Source of the DNA: JBFWYO01 sp050186335
Lineage (GTDB): Bacteria; Pseudomonadota; Alphaproteobacteria; Bin65
DNA length: 33,989 nt
Direction: 5' to 3'
Assembly: GCA_050186335.1 (NCBI GenBank)
Contig: JBFWYO010000054.1
Span: 1-33,989, forward strand
Each line of letters starts with the position of its first letter. Positions within the stretch are counted from its first letter, which is position 1. Below are positions 6,767-15,088 of the stretch, piece by piece. A program made the translations under genes and the position numbers. Below the pieces are notes generated by a model. The model had not been told where the DNA came from and ran no database searches. It saw only the letters and a list, made by a program, of their open reading frames with translations.

Positions 6767-8782
6767 ATGCCGACCGTCTCGCTGTCGCTGTGGTGCGTGG
6801 CCGCGTTGTTGGCGACGGCGATGGTCGCCGTGGCGATGGCGCGCAGCAAGTCCGCGACACGGACGGTCTACATCGCGACCGCGGCCATTTCGGCGCTCGC
6901 CTTCGCGATCGCGTTCGCCCACCTGACGCGCGACGGCGCGACGGCATCGTCGGTCAAGCTGCCGCTCGGATTGCCGTGGCTCGGCGCGCATTTCCGCGTC
7001 GATGCGCTGGCCGCGTTTTTCCTGCTGGTGATCAATTCCGGCGCCGCGATGGCCAGCCTCTACGGGCTCGGTTACGGGCGCAAGGAAACCGAGCCGCATC
7101 GCGTCCTGCCGTTCTTTCCGGCGTTCCTGGGCGGCATGAACCTGGTCGTCCTGGCCGACGACGCGTTCGCATTCCTCGTCGCCTGGGAGTTCATGTCGCT
7201 GGCGTCATGGGCGCTGGTGCTTGCGCATCATCGCAGCCCCGAAAATCGGCGGGCCGGGTACATTTATATCGTCATGGCGAGCTTCGGCGCGCTTGCCCTG
7301 CTGCTCGCCTTCGGGCTGCTGGCCGGCGCCGAAGGCGGGTACGGCTTCGCGGCGATTCGCGCCGCCCAACATTCTCCGACGACGACCGCGCTCGTCATTC
7401 TTTTGCTGCTCCTTGGCGCCGGCTCGAAAGCCGGCCTGGTGCCGCTGCATGCGTGGCTGCCGATCGCCCATCCCGCCGCGCCGAGCCATGTTTCCGCGTT
7501 GATGAGCGGCGTCATGACCAAGGTAGCCGTTTATGCCTTTGTGCGCGTGGCGTTCGATCTGCTCGGCGAGCCGCTCTGGTGGTCCAGCGCGATCGTGCTG
7601 CTGGTCGGCGGCATCACCGCGGTGCTGGGAATTCTCTATGCGCTGATGGAAAGCGACCTCAAGCGCCTGCTCGCGTACAGCACGATCGAGAATATCGGCG
7701 TGATATTCGTCAGCCTCGGCCTCGCCCTCGCGTTCCAGGCCAACAACATGACCGCAGCAGCGGCGCTGGCGTTGACCGCCGCGCTGTTCCATGTGCTCAA
7801 CCATTCCTTCTTCAAGAGCCTGCTGTTCTTCGGGGCGGGCGCCGTGCACGCGGCGACCGGCGAACGCAATATGGAAAAGCTGGGCGGGCTGATCCACCGC
7901 ATGCCGGCGACCAGCGCCGTGTTTCTGGTCGGCTGCGTGGCCGCCTCCGCGCTGCCGCCGTTCAACGGCTTTGTCTCCGAATGGCTGGCGTTCCAGGCCA
8001 TTCTGCTGAGCCCGGAGCTGCCGCAATGGGGATTGAAGATCATGGTGCCGGCGATCGGCGGCTTCCTGGCTCTGTCGGCGGCGTTGGCGGCGGCTTGCTA
8101 CGTCAAGGCGTTCGGCATCACGTTTCTGGGGCGCCAGCGTTCCGCGGCAACCGACGCGGCCAGGGAGACCGACCGGTTTTCGATCGGCGCCATGATCGCG
8201 CTGGCGGTCGCGTGTCTGCTGGCGGGCATCCTGCCGGGCTTCGTCATCGACGCGCTGGCGCCGGTCGGCCGCGCCTTACTGGGCAACAGCATGCCGCCGC
8301 AGACGACCTCGGCGTGGCTGTCGATCGCGCCGGTCGCCGAACGCCGCAGCTCGTATAACGGTTTGCTGGTGTTCTTCTTCATCGCGTGTTCGACCGCGAT
8401 TGCGGTGCTGGTGATCCATCGGTTCGCTTCGCGCGCCGTGCGGCGCGGTCCGGCATGGGGCTGCGGTTTCCCCGATCCGGCGCCCGACGGGCAATATACC
8501 GGCGTCAGCTTCGCGCAGCCGATCCGTCGCGTGTTCGGCACGCTGGCGTTCCGGGCGCGCGAACATGTCGACATGCCGGCGCCCGGCGATACGCGGCCGG
8601 CGCGGCTGCGGCTCGAAATGCGCGACCTGATTTGGGACTGGCTGTACGCGCCGGTCGCGCGCGCCGTCGGTTACATCGCCACCCGGCTCAACCGCGTTCA
8701 GTTCCTGACCATCCGGCGCTATCTGAGCCTGGTGTTCCTGTCGCTCGTGATCCTGTTGCTGGTGCTCGCAATATGGCCGTGA
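6767..8782 (+). CDS. hyfB: Antiporter-like subunit of Hyf/Ehr complex (HyfB-like)
   Basis: A 671-residue proton-conducting membrane subunit related to HyfB/HycC and to NuoL/M/N. The antiporter-core residues are visible: the TM5 glutamate E141 in FLVAWEFMSL, and the TM7 lysine K221 in GAGSKAGLVPLHAWLP. The central core is followed by a C-terminal extension (from about 500) with a soluble WGCGFPDP motif and a last helix near 645-670, as in HycC/HyfB. Length matches E. coli HyfB. AAAAGG lies eight bases before ATG 6767, and the gene starts five bases after the XRE stop. Its end overlaps the next gene by ten bases. Confidence 0.9.
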   Translation: MPTVSLSLWCVAALLATAMVAVAMARSKSATRTVYIATAAISALAFAIAFAHLTRDGATASSVKLPLGLPWLGAHFRVDALAAFFLLVINSGAAMASLYGLGYGRKETEPHRVLPFFPAFLGGMNLVVLADDAFAFLVAWEFMSLASWALVLAHHRSPENRRAGYIYIVMASFGALALLLAFGLLAGAEGGYGFAAIRAAQHSPTTTALVILLLLLGAGSKAGLVPLHAWLPIAHPAAPSHVSALMSGVMTKVAVYAFVRVAFDLLGEPLWWSSAIVLLVGGITAVLGILYALMESDLKRLLAYSTIENIGVIFVSLGLALAFQANNMTAAAALALTAALFHVLNHSFFKSLLFFGAGAVHAATGERNMEKLGGLIHRMPATSAVFLVGCVAASALPPFNGFVSEWLAFQAILLSPELPQWGLKIMVPAIGGFLALSAALAAACYVKAFGITFLGRQRSAATDAARETDRFSIGAMIALAVACLLAGILPGFVIDALAPVGRALLGNSMPPQTTSAWLSIAPVAERRSSYNGLLVFFFIACSTAIAVLVIHRFASRAVRRGPAWGCGFPDPAPDGQYTGVSFAQPIRRVFGTLAFRAREHVDMPAPGDTRPARLRLEMRDLIWDWLYAPVARAVGYIATRLNRVQFLTIRRYLSLVFLSLVILLLVLAIWP

Positions 8783-9729
8783 TCGCCGATTTCGCCGCCC
8801 AAGGCGCGCAGATGCTGTTGGTGCTGGCCCTGGCGCCGCTGTTGACCGGCTTCGTGCGCAAGGTGAAGGCGCGCCTGCTGCGCCGGCGCGGCGCTTCGAT
8901 CTTTCAGCCGTATCGGGATTTGCTGCGGCTGTTGCGCAAGGAAGCGGTGCTGGCGGAGAACGCGTCGTGGCTGCTCCGCGCGACGCCGTATCTGATCTTC
9001 GCCGCAACCTGGGTTGCCGCCGCACTGGTGCCGACGTTCGCCGCCGGCCTGTTGTTCAGCTGGACCGCCGATCTGATCGCCATCGTCGCCTTGCTGGGCA
9101 GCGCGCGGTTCTTTCTGACGCTCGCCGGGATGGACGTGGGAACCAGTTTCGGCGGCATCGGCTCGAGCCGCGAAGCGATGATCGCGACGTTGGCCGAGCC
9201 GGCCATGCTGCTGATCGTGTTCAGCCTGGCATTGGTCGCCGGCGCCACGCAACTGTCGACGGTCGCCGCCTACATGGGATCCGACTCGGTCGGTCTGCGC
9301 GTTTCCCTGGGCATGGCGCTGATCGCGCTGATCATGGTGGCGATCGCCGAGAATGCGCGCGTGCCGGTCGACAACCCGGCGACGCACCTTGAGCTGACCA
9401 TGGTGCACGAAGCGATGGTGCTGGAATATTCCGGGCGCCATCTGGCCATGATCGAGTTCGCCGCCGCCCTCAAGCTGCTGCTGTACGTATCGTTGATCGC
9501 CTGCATGTTCGTCCCGTGGACCCTGGCGCAACCCGGCGCCGGAATTTCGGACTATCTGCTGGGCACGGCGGCGTACGTCGGCAAGCTCGCGGTGGCGGGG
9601 CTGTTCTTGGCCGTGTTCGAAACCGCGATCGCCAAGATGCGCGTCTTTCGCGTGCCGGCGTTCCTCGGCGTGGCGCTCATGCTCGCCTTGCTCGGCACCT
9701 TGCTGCTGTTCGTCTCGAGGAGCTTGTAA
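8773..9729 (+). CDS. hyfC: NuoH-like membrane subunit of Hyf/Ehr complex (HyfC-like)
   Basis: A 318-residue polytopic protein related to HyfC/HycD and complex I NuoH, the subunit that couples the electron-transfer arm to the proton-pumping membrane arm. It has about eight hydrophobic helices. The conserved cytoplasmic loops are recognisable: SIFQPYRDLLRLLRKE near residues 42-57, and the acidic AENARVPVDNPATHLELTM stretch near 195-215, which matches the charged NuoH loop at the quinone/ferredoxin junction. ATG 8773 lies inside the end of hyfB. The stop TAA overlaps the next ATG as TAATG, so translation is probably coupled. Confidence 0.9.
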   Translation: MAVIADFAAQGAQMLLVLALAPLLTGFVRKVKARLLRRRGASIFQPYRDLLRLLRKEAVLAENASWLLRATPYLIFAATWVAAALVPTFAAGLLFSWTADLIAIVALLGSARFFLTLAGMDVGTSFGGIGSSREAMIATLAEPAMLLIVFSLALVAGATQLSTVAAYMGSDSVGLRVSLGMALIALIMVAIAENARVPVDNPATHLELTMVHEAMVLEYSGRHLAMIEFAAALKLLLYVSLIACMFVPWTLAQPGAGISDYLLGTAAYVGKLAVAGLFLAVFETAIAKMRVFRVPAFLGVALMLALLGTLLLFVSRSL

Positions 9730-10391
9730 TGGGCCACCTGGTTTTCGACGTCGCCCATCTGCTTGCCGGCGGGCTGGTGCTGGTCAGCTTCATGCTGCTG
9801 TATCAGGTTCGTCTGTACGCGATGCTCAACGTGTTCACGTTGCAGGCGGCGGTGCTGGCGCTTTCGGTCGCCTGGCAGGCCTATGTGCAGTCGGCGCCGC
9901 ACTTGTATGTCACGGCGGCGATCGCGCTGGCGTTCAAGGCCGTCGTGATCCCGGTCGTGCTGCACCGAATCATTCGGCGCCTCGGCATACAACGCCAGGT
10001 CGAAACGGTCGTCGGCATGGGCCTGACGATGCTCGCCGGCATGGGCCTGGTCGCCCTGTCGATGATCTTGATGCTGCGGGTGACGCCGGAGGCCGACCCG
10101 CTGGCGCGCGAAGACCTGGCGTTTGCGCTGGCGGTCCTCCTGCTCGGCCTGCTGGTGATGGTCACGCGGCGCAATGCGGTCGGCCAGGTCATCGGCTTCA
10201 TGTCGATGGAGAACGGACTGATCCTGGCCGCGACCGGCGCCAAGGGGATGCCGCTGGTGGTCGAGATCAGCGTCGCCTTCTCGATCCTGATCGCCTTCAT
10301 CGTCATCGGCGTCTTCCTGTTCCGAATCCGCGAACGGTTCGACACGGTGGATCTACGCGCGATGGACGATTTCCGGGGCGAACGCCGATGA
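9729..10391 (+). CDS. hyfE: HyfE-like membrane subunit of Hyf/Ehr complex
   Basis: A 220-residue membrane protein with about seven predicted helices. The C-terminal part (GFMSMENGLILAATGAKGMPLVVE, near 154-177) carries the NuoK-like glutamates E160 and E177 expected in a proton path. HyfE is a fusion-like NuoK relative with extra N-terminal helices. Its ATG overlaps the hyfC stop by one base, and its own stop overlaps the next start as ATGA. Presence of HyfE without HyfD distinguishes this set from a full Hyf operon. Confidence 0.88.
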   Translation: MGHLVFDVAHLLAGGLVLVSFMLLYQVRLYAMLNVFTLQAAVLALSVAWQAYVQSAPHLYVTAAIALAFKAVVIPVVLHRIIRRLGIQRQVETVVGMGLTMLAGMGLVALSMILMLRVTPEADPLAREDLAFALAVLLLGLLVMVTRRNAVGQVIGFMSMENGLILAATGAKGMPLVVEISVAFSILIAFIVIGVFLFRIRERFDTVDLRAMDDFRGERR

Positions 10392-11839
10392 ACGACTTTC
10401 CGCTCGATCCGGTCACCGGGGTGCTGATCGTGCCGATTGTCGCGGCGGCGATCCTGGCTTTTTTGCCCGGCTATCGAATCACCGCAAGGCTGAACGTCGG
10501 CGCGAGCTTCCTGACGCTGCTCGCGGCACTGTCGCTGTTCGTGACCGACCGCGCAGTACCGGGCAGCTATCTGCTGGTCGACGATCTCAACATCGTCTTC
10601 ATCGTCCTCAACACGTTCGTCGGCTTCACCGCCAGCATCTTCAGCGCCGGATACATCGGCCACGAATTGGCGACCGGGCGGCTGACCCCGGTCTATCTGC
10701 GCTTCTACCACGCCATGTTCCAGATGCTGATGTTCGGCATGAACCTGGCGTTCGTCTCCAACAATATCGGCTTGATGTGGGTCGCAATCGAATTGGCGAC
10801 GCTGACCACGGTGCTGATGGTCGGCATCTACCGCACGCACGAGGCGCTCGAAGCGGCGTGGAAATATTTCATTCTCGGCAGCGTGGGCATCGCGCTCGCC
10901 CTGTTCGGCACGATCCTGATTTATATGGCGGCGCGGCCGGTGGTCGGCGAAGGCCACGATGCGATGGTCTGGACCGAACTCGTCCGCCACGCCGCGCGGT
11001 TCGATCCGGCGTTGCTCAATGTCGCGTTCGTGTTTCTGCTACTCGGATACGGCACCAAGGTCGGCCTGGCGCCGCTGCATGCCTGGCTGCCGGATGCGCA
11101 CGCCGAAGGTCCGACACCGATCTCGGCCGTGCTGTCCGGCCTGTTGCTGAACGTGGCGCTCTATGCCGTGCTGCGGTTCAAGATTCTGCTCGCCGGCAAT
11201 CCGGGTGCGCTCGCGCCGGGCCCGCTGATGGTCACGATGGGTTTGACGTCGCTGATCTTCGCCGCGTTCATGCTGTACCGAAGGCGCGATATCAAGCGCA
11301 TGTTCGCCTATTCCTCGATCGAGCACATGGGCATTACGGTGTTTGCGTTCGGCATGGGCGGGCCGCTGGCCAATTTCGCCGGCCTGCTGCACATGGTCAT
11401 GCACAGCCTGACGAAATCCGCGATCTTCTATTCGGTCGGCCATATCGCGCAGATCAAGGGCACGCAGAAGATGACCGACATCGGCGGCCTGACCGTGAGC
11501 CATCCGCGGCTGGGCTGGACGCTGGTGGTCGGCGTCGCCGCCATTGCCGGGCTGCCGCCGCTCGGCATTTTCATGAGCGAGTTCCTGCTCGTGAGTTCGA
11601 CTTTCGCGCGCGAACCGCTGCTGGCGGTGGCGCTGGTGTTCGGCCTGCTGGTTGGGTTCGGCGCGCTGATGCTGCACCTCGCCGGCATCGCGTTTGGCGA
11701 GCCGCGCGGGTCCGTGGCCGCCGCCGAGGGCGCGTACTCGCCGATTTACGTGCATCTCGCGCTGGTGCTCGGCGCCGGCATCTATCTGCCGCCGCCGCTG
11801 GTCGCGTGGTTCCAGAACGTGGCAAGGATGCTCGGGTGA
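10388..11839 (+). CDS. hyfF: Second antiporter-like subunit of Hyf/Ehr complex (HyfF-like)
   Basis: A 483-residue NuoN/NuoM-like proton-translocating subunit with about fourteen helices. Key residues are in place: E135 in WVAIELATLTT (TM5) and K224 in GYGTKVGLAPLHAWLPDAHAE (TM7). It lacks the long C-terminal extension seen in the HyfB-like paralogue of this operon. The start ATG overlaps the hyfE stop. Two antiporter-like subunits in one complex suggest that more than one proton channel is available per electron-transfer event (inference from complex I). Confidence 0.9.
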   Translation: MNDFPLDPVTGVLIVPIVAAAILAFLPGYRITARLNVGASFLTLLAALSLFVTDRAVPGSYLLVDDLNIVFIVLNTFVGFTASIFSAGYIGHELATGRLTPVYLRFYHAMFQMLMFGMNLAFVSNNIGLMWVAIELATLTTVLMVGIYRTHEALEAAWKYFILGSVGIALALFGTILIYMAARPVVGEGHDAMVWTELVRHAARFDPALLNVAFVFLLLGYGTKVGLAPLHAWLPDAHAEGPTPISAVLSGLLLNVALYAVLRFKILLAGNPGALAPGPLMVTMGLTSLIFAAFMLYRRRDIKRMFAYSSIEHMGITVFAFGMGGPLANFAGLLHMVMHSLTKSAIFYSVGHIAQIKGTQKMTDIGGLTVSHPRLGWTLVVGVAAIAGLPPLGIFMSEFLLVSSTFAREPLLAVALVFGLLVGFGALMLHLAGIAFGEPRGSVAAAEGAYSPIYVHLALVLGAGIYLPPPLVAWFQNVARMLG

Positions 11840-11852
11840 AGGACGATCGCAC

Positions 11853-13367
11853 ATGTCGGCCTTGAACGATCTGCTGCAGCGCGGACGACGCATCACGGAG
11901 CATGCGCCGTGGCCGCGCGTCGTCGTCGACGTGGCGCAGTGGCGGCGCGCGATCGACGGCCTGGCCGCCGGCCATTGGCACCTGACCGGACTTTGGGCCG
12001 CCGACGACGGCGTCCATCTGGCGCTGTTGGACGACCAGACCACAGCCGCATGCGTGTTCAGCCTGCCCTGCCCCGAGCGCGCCTATCCCGCGGTCAGCCG
12101 ACATCACCCGCCGGCGCTGCGCCTGGAGCGAGCGCTGCGCGATCTATACGGAATCGAACCCGAAGGTATGCCGGATGCGCGGCCTTGGCTGGATCATGGA
12201 CACTGGGGCGTGCGCCATCCGCTCGGCCGTCGTGTCGCGACCGACTCGGTGCCGCCGCCGTATCCATTTTTGACTTCGCTGGGCGACGATCTGCATCAGA
12301 TCCCGGTCGGCCCGGTGCACGCCGGGATCATCGAGCCCGGCCATTTCCGGTTCACCGCGAGCGGCGAGACGGTCGTGCGTCTGGAGCAACGCCTGGGCTA
12401 TGTGCACAAGGGGATCGAGGGCCTGGCTGCGGGCGCCACCGTCGCCGACGCGGCGCGCCTGGCCGGGCGCACGTCGGGCGACAGCACGGTCGCCTATGCG
12501 TTCGCCTTTGCGCGTGCCGTCGAAGCGGCACTTGGCGTTGCGGTGCCGCCGCGCGCAGTCTGGCTGCGCGCGCTGATGGCGGAACTGGAACGATTGGCGA
12601 ATCATTTCGGCGACATCGGCGCGGTGTGCAACGACGCCTCGTTCGGCTTGATGCACGCACATTGCGGCGTATTGCGCGAGAACGTGCTGCGCGCCGCCGA
12701 TGCCGCCTTCGGCCATCGCCTGATGCGCGACGCGATCGTACCGGGTGGCATCGCGCAAGACATCGCGCGCGACGGCGGCGGCGCCATCGCGGCGCTGATC
12801 CGCGAGGCGCAACGGCGCTTCCCGGCCCTGGTCGAGCTTTACGACAAGACCGCATCGCTGCAGGACCGAACCGTGTCGACCGGCATTCTGAAGCCGAAAC
12901 TGGCCCGGCAATATGCCGCCGGCGGCTATATCGGGCGCGCATCGGGACGCGGCTTCGATGCGCGGCGCATGTTGGCCTATCCGCCGTACGGCGAGCTGAC
13001 GTTCGATGTGCCGGTGCGGCACGAGGGCGACGTCAACGCGCGGGTCTGGATTCGCATCGAGGAAGTCCGCCAAAGCCTGTCGTTGCTCGAACAGATCCTC
13101 GGCCGATTGCCGGACGGCGCGGTGCACGCACCGCTGCCCGCATCGGGCGCGCCGCGCGAAGGCATGGCGATCGTCGAAGCGTTCCGGGGCGACATTCTGG
13201 CCTGGGTACGGCTGGCCGCGAACGGCACGGTCGAACGCTGCCATCTGCGCGACGCGTCGTGGTTTCAATGGCCGCTCCTGGAAGCCGCGATCGAAGGCAA
13301 CATCGTGGCGGACTTTCCGCTCTGCAACAAATCGTTCAACTGCTCTTACTCCGGTCACGACCTCTAG
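11853..13367 (+). CDS. hyfG: Large catalytic-type subunit of Ehr complex, NuoC-NuoD fusion lacking Ni-Fe cysteines
   Basis: A 504-residue soluble subunit: an N-terminal NuoC-like 30-kDa domain (about 1-140) fused to a NuoD/NiFe-large-subunit domain, as in HycE/HyfG. In hydrogenases RVCGIC binds the metal centre; here the aligned residues are R206-T-S-G-D-S211, with both cysteines lost. The C-terminal DPCxxC is replaced by L490-C-N-K-S-F-N-C497 at the very end, with no processed tail. Complex-I-like features remain (ERLANHFGDIGAVCND near 248-263). It therefore should not make or oxidise H2, and matches Ehr complexes. The redox substrate is unknown. GAAGGA precedes ATG 11853 by eight bases. Confidence 0.88.
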   Translation: MSALNDLLQRGRRITEHAPWPRVVVDVAQWRRAIDGLAAGHWHLTGLWAADDGVHLALLDDQTTAACVFSLPCPERAYPAVSRHHPPALRLERALRDLYGIEPEGMPDARPWLDHGHWGVRHPLGRRVATDSVPPPYPFLTSLGDDLHQIPVGPVHAGIIEPGHFRFTASGETVVRLEQRLGYVHKGIEGLAAGATVADAARLAGRTSGDSTVAYAFAFARAVEAALGVAVPPRAVWLRALMAELERLANHFGDIGAVCNDASFGLMHAHCGVLRENVLRAADAAFGHRLMRDAIVPGGIAQDIARDGGGAIAALIREAQRRFPALVELYDKTASLQDRTVSTGILKPKLARQYAAGGYIGRASGRGFDARRMLAYPPYGELTFDVPVRHEGDVNARVWIRIEEVRQSLSLLEQILGRLPDGAVHAPLPASGAPREGMAIVEAFRGDILAWVRLAANGTVERCHLRDASWFQWPLLEAAIEGNIVADFPLCNKSFNCSYSGHDL

Positions 13368-13379
13368 GCACGGGCGACC

Positions 13380-13913
13380 ATGCGCAAACTGCTGTTCGAA
13401 AGCCTGATCAAACTGCCGCTGACCGAGCCGGCGCCACAACCGAGCGAGGCGGCGCTGGCGGAACTCGCGGCGGCGGTCGGCCGGAGCGCGCGACGGCATT
13501 TGGGCCGCAGCCTGTCGATTCGCGAAGTCGACGCCGGATCGTGCAACGGCTGCGAACTGGAGATCCATGCGCTCAACAACGCCTATTACGATATCGAGCG
13601 GTTCGGCATCCGCTTCGTCGCCTCGCCGCGGCACGCGGACGTTCTGCTGGTGACCGGTCCGGTCACCAAGAACATGCGGATCGCCCTGGAGCGAACCTAC
13701 GCGGCCACGCCGGGTCCGAAATGGGTCGTCGCGGCGGGTGACTGTGCCTTGAACGGCGGTTGCTTCGCCGGCAGCTACGCGGTTGACGGCGGCGTTTCCG
13801 CCGTCCTGCCGGTCGACATTCATATTCCGGGCTGCCCGCCGCGGCCGATCGAATTGTTGCGCGGCTTGCTGGCTCTGCTGGAGCCGGCCGGGGTATCGCG
13901 CAGCGCGAAGTAA
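13380..13913 (+). CDS. hyfI: NuoB-like iron-sulfur small subunit of Ehr complex (HyfI-like)
   Basis: A 177-residue subunit that carries the [4Fe-4S] cluster next to the large-subunit active site. Four ligand cysteines are visible: C55-N-G-C58, C122 in GDC, and C152 in GCPPRP; an extra C128 is present. The CxxC spacing is hydrogenase-like, unlike the adjacent cysteine pair of NuoB. It is the last gene of the operon. No HyfH/NuoI-like two-cluster ferredoxin or HyfA follows, so the wire from this cluster to a donor or acceptor is not encoded here. Confidence 0.9.
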   Translation: MRKLLFESLIKLPLTEPAPQPSEAALAELAAAVGRSARRHLGRSLSIREVDAGSCNGCELEIHALNNAYYDIERFGIRFVASPRHADVLLVTGPVTKNMRIALERTYAATPGPKWVVAAGDCALNGGCFAGSYAVDGGVSAVLPVDIHIPGCPPRPIELLRGLLALLEPAGVSRSAK

Positions 13914-14050
13914 GCACTAAACTCCATCCGGGCGACGCACGGGACAGTTGTCCGAACCGCGTCCGGGCGCGTTAGTCTCATAAATCCCGTGTTATGGATC
14001 CCGCCGGCACGATCCGGGCAACACGTGTTTCAACTCAAGGAGGCGACTCG

Positions 14051-14899
14051 ATGGTGGCAGCGCGATCCGGATCGATCGGCCTCGCGCTTGGCAGCGGCGG
14101 TGCGAAGGGCCTGGCCCATATCGTCGTCCTGGAAACGCTCGACGAACTCGGCCTGCAGCCTTCGACGATTTGCGGTTCCTCGATCGGCGCCATCGCGGGC
14201 GCCGCTTATGCGTCCGGCATGGACGGAAAGCAGATGCGCGCTTTCGTCCTCGACGGCATCGCCGATCCGCTGCGCGCCGTTCGCGAACTGATGCGCTGCC
14301 GGATCGGCGGATTCGGCGATCTGTTTTCGGTCGGCGGCAACCCGGTGCTGCTGGATGCCGCGTCCGTCATCGACAAGTTCCTGCCCGCAGGCGTGCCGGC
14401 CAAGTTCGCGGATCTGCGGATTCCGTTCACCGCCGTGGCAACCGATTTCTACGGCAAGACCCATGTCGCGTTCGATAACGGCGCATTACGCCCGGCGCTC
14501 GCCGCATCGATGGCGATCCCTGGCATCTTCCGCCCGGTCGAGATCGGCGGGCGGGTGCTGATCGACGGCGGCGTCACCGACCCGCTGCCGTTCGACATCG
14601 TGGCGGAGCGCGCGCGCATCGTGATCGCCGTCGACGTGAACGGCAGCCCCCGCAAAGGCGACCGGCGCGGCGGATCGGTGCCGCGGCCGCTCGACGTGCT
14701 GTTCGCGTCGATACAGATCATGTCGCATGCGATCACCGCGGAAAAACTGGCGCGCAACCGGCCGGCGATCGTCATCGCGCCGGCAATATCGCGCTTCCGG
14801 GTGTTCGACTTCTTGAAAGCGCGCGAGATACTCAAGGCCGCCGCGCCTGCCAAGGACGAGCTGAAGCGAGCGCTTGACGCCGCACTCGAGCGTCATTGA
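14051..14899 (+). CDS. Patatin-like phospholipase / NTE-family esterase
   Basis: A 282-residue serine hydrolase of the patatin fold. The oxyanion loop GSGGAKG (14-20), the nucleophile elbow GSSIG with Ser44 (42-46), and the catalytic Asp172 in DGG complete the Ser-Asp dyad. There is no signal peptide, so it is probably cytosolic or membrane-peripheral, hydrolysing acyl lipids; the substrate cannot be told. The start at 14051 follows AAGGAGG by seven bases; the in-frame ATG at 13994 lacks such a site. It stands alone, 137 bases after the Ehr operon, and could be co-transcribed with it. Confidence 0.88.
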   Translation: MVAARSGSIGLALGSGGAKGLAHIVVLETLDELGLQPSTICGSSIGAIAGAAYASGMDGKQMRAFVLDGIADPLRAVRELMRCRIGGFGDLFSVGGNPVLLDAASVIDKFLPAGVPAKFADLRIPFTAVATDFYGKTHVAFDNGALRPALAASMAIPGIFRPVEIGGRVLIDGGVTDPLPFDIVAERARIVIAVDVNGSPRKGDRRGGSVPRPLDVLFASIQIMSHAITAEKLARNRPAIVIAPAISRFRVFDFLKAREILKAAAPAKDELKRALDAALERH

Positions 14900-14986
14900 G
14901 GCGGCCTGCGTCGAGCCGTCGACCGTCAGCCGCGGAGCGGCGCGCCGCGCGCAAGACATGATGACTTCACGGCGATCTGAGTGCTG

Positions 14987-15016
14987 TTGACAGCGCCTCG
15001 GCGACAATCGAATACT
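14987..15016 (+). promoter_or_regulatory. Candidate sigma-70 promoter for leuCD
   Basis: A perfect -35 TTGACA (14987-14992), an 18-base spacer and a -10-like AATACT (15011-15016, four of six matches) lie 73 bases before the leuC start. This is the best promoter-like sequence in the 189-base gap after the patatin gene. Confidence 0.5.
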
Positions 15017-15088
15017 GACCGAGAAGTTCGTCGGTTTTCGCAGCTGGAACGGCCGAACATGGTCCGCGACCGGCTGTCGAGGCAAGCC

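Noticed and set aside
6767..13913. A functional formate-hydrogenlyase-type (Hyf) [NiFe] hydrogenase
   Set aside because: The large subunit lacks the N-terminal CxxC and the DPCxxC, there is no C-terminal processing tail, and no HyfA, HyfH or hyp maturation genes are present in the window.
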